Below, one piece after another: positions 14,125-14,808 of a stretch of 14,808 bases of DNA. Both the position numbers and the translations under genes were made by a program. Below the pieces are notes generated by a model, which made no database searches, was not told the origin of the DNA, and worked only from the letters and a program-made list of their open reading frames with translations. The DNA is from JBOGEB01 sp050743125 (GTDB taxonomy: Bacteria > Actinomycetota > Nitriliruptoria > Euzebyales > Egibacteraceae), in contig JBOGEB010000101.1 of the NCBI GenBank assembly GCA_050743125.1, positions 1 through 14,808 on the forward strand, read 5' to 3'. Numbering within the stretch: position 1 is the stretch's first letter; the number at the start of each line of letters is the position of its first letter.

Positions 14125-14161
14125 GCCGCGCACTGCTCGTAAGACGGTGGGGTGGCGGTGA
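13895..14161 (+). CDS. Small Cys/His-rich protein of the transfer region
   Basis: The start is GTG 13895 or ATG 13904 (MALAHVHDWIDTGGGTTACA). The 85 to 88-residue product has many Cys and His residues (AVEGCQAMHHEHRYAQGG, then CWCCACGAW), enough for one or two zinc sites. A Pro-rich stretch (KPPPPPGQ) and a basic tail follow. It overlaps the displaced end of the upstream gene, and its TGA overlaps the GTG of the next gene (14158-14161). Such small zinc proteins are typical between the GntR gene and the DNA translocase gene of these elements. Function unknown. Confidence 0.7.
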   Translation: MTAMALAHVHDWIDTGGGTTACAVEGCQAMHHEHRYAQGGRGCWCCACGAWAPKPPPPPGQAVDLSGCNVRQLEPREPRTARKTVGWR

Positions 14162-14397
14162 CGGCCGCCGCGGTCATCCCCGAACGGTCAGAGGTGTGCG
14201 CCGAGGGCTGCGGCCACGGCGGCTGCGACGCGGTCCAGCAGTTCGTCGCCATCCCATGTGCGCTGTGCGGCGAGCCGATCGGCTACGCCACCGAGTTCCT
14301 CCGCCAGGCCGGCTGGCGGCTACTCGGTCACCGCGCCTGCGTGCTCGCCGACCTGCATGGCTGGGAGCGGATCGGGCAGGAGGTGAGCAGCCGATGA
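14158..14397 (+). CDS. Small Cys-containing protein of the transfer region
   Basis: GTG 14158 overlaps the upstream stop and is preferred over GTG 14152. The 79-residue product contains CAEGCGHGGCDAVQQFVAIP, then CALCGEPIGYATEFLRQAGW and HRACVLADLHGW, a set of Cys and His consistent with a zinc ribbon. The TGA at 14395-14397 overlaps the next ATG (ATGA). Intact and translationally coupled on both sides. Function unknown. Confidence 0.7.
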   Translation: MTAAAVIPERSEVCAEGCGHGGCDAVQQFVAIPCALCGEPIGYATEFLRQAGWRLLGHRACVLADLHGWERIGQEVSSR

Positions 14398-14808
14398 AGC
14401 TGATCGAACACCCACCCGCGCCTCCTCGCAGACCCGGCACCCATCAACCCTGGCATCCGCCTGCACAGCGGCATCCTGCGCTGCGTGTGGCCGGGCTGCT
14501 TAGCCAGGCTGGCTGGCGGTGGCGGGTCGAACTGGCCGCTGTCGCCATCGTCGCGACGGTGTGGGGCTGGCTGACTACGGTCGCTCCCCGTCCGGTCGCA
14601 GCCATTACTTGCCGCCGCGCTGGCCGCCGCGCTGGCCGCAGCGGCGGTCGTGCCGGCGCGGGTGCGTGCCCGGCTGGGCTGGATCGAACATCGAGCCAGG
14701 CTGCGCCGCCGCTGGGGCAGGGCGTGTCGGCACGCCGGCCTGGAGACGTTCAACGAGCGCACCCCTCGGGTCACTCGGATCGGCAGGGTGCCGGTCGGGG
14801 AGGTCCTA
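14394..14808 (+). pseudogene. Probable FtsK/TraB-type DNA translocase, N-terminus, frameshifted, runs off the right edge
   Basis: ATG 14394 opens a frame starting MKLIEHPPAPPRRPGTHQPW. A first hydrophobic segment follows (VELAAVAIVATVWGWLTTVA). At 14604 an apparent extra A shifts the frame. The coherent continuation is a second membrane segment (LLAAALAAALAAAAVVPARV), then WIEHRARLRRRWGRACRHAG and LETFNERTPRVTRIGRVPVG, and it remains open to the window end. This matches the N-terminal membrane part of the FtsK/SpoIIIE-like ATPase that moves double-stranded DNA in mycelial conjugation. The ATPase domain would lie beyond 14808 and is not seen, so the assignment rests on layout and N-terminal character. 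The shift lies beside a 12-base tandem repeat (14611-14634), a place where sequencing error or slippage is likely. Confidence 0.65.
14611..14634 (+). repeat. Two tandem copies of a 12-base unit in the translocase membrane segment
   Basis: GCCGCCGCGCTG occurs at 14611-14622 and 14623-14634, followed by a partial variant, and encodes the Ala/Leu-rich membrane helix. Confidence 0.85.

Overview
The window looks like accessory DNA from a high-GC Gram-positive actinomycete (a Streptomyces/Nonomuraea/Streptosporangium-type genome). The grounds are high G+C, strong G/C bias at third codon positions, many GTG starts, a WhiB-family protein, a GntR/UTRA regulator and actinomycete-type conjugation genes. 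I cannot name the species.

Left arm (1 to about 2,200) is stacked mobile DNA. A frameshifted IS630-family transposase lies on the minus strand with a small same-strand companion gene cut by the window edge. This insertion appears to have truncated a group II intron: only the C-terminal end of the reverse transcriptase/maturase and intron domains V and VI remain, ending near 2201. A non-coding stretch follows.

Middle (2,700 to 6,300) carries two intact sugar-binding proteins with no secretion signal: a 140-residue three-repeat ricin-type beta-trefoil and a 377-residue protein that reads as a seven-bladed beta-propeller lectin. Between them are a 122-bp MITE-like element with perfect 15-bp inverted ends and a broken LuxR-type regulator divergent from the propeller gene. 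A CHC2 zinc-finger (primase-type) gene follows the propeller. It is frameshifted and interrupted by a second IS630 element (about 6672-7989), whose boundaries and empty target site can be read directly.

From 8,400 to 10,550 there is a sigma70-like promoter followed at once by a strong intrinsic terminator, then a frameshifted NYN-domain nuclease gene with a Cys4 zinc motif, then a heavily decayed aldo/keto reductase on the minus strand.

Right arm (10,553 to the end) resembles the regulatory and transfer edge of an actinomycete integrative-conjugative element (AICE). In order it has an XRE-type helix-turn-helix regulator with a long helical C-terminal part, three tightly coupled small genes on the opposite strand (two Cys-rich proteins, then a WhiB-type Fe-S protein), a GntR/UTRA repressor, a divergent operator region with a 14-bp palindrome, and a coupled run of small transfer-region genes. 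The run leads into the membrane N-terminus of a probable FtsK/TraB-type DNA translocase, which leaves the window. Replication, integrase and attachment-site parts are not visible.

One pattern crosses the window: many genes carry single-base frameshifts or nonsense codons, while the two lectins and the regulators are intact. This is either real decay of an island whose lectins are still selected, or partly indel error in the assembly. No complete unknown system can be shown from sequence alone. The most unusual elements are the signal-less lectin pair and the promoter-terminator leader before the NYN nuclease.
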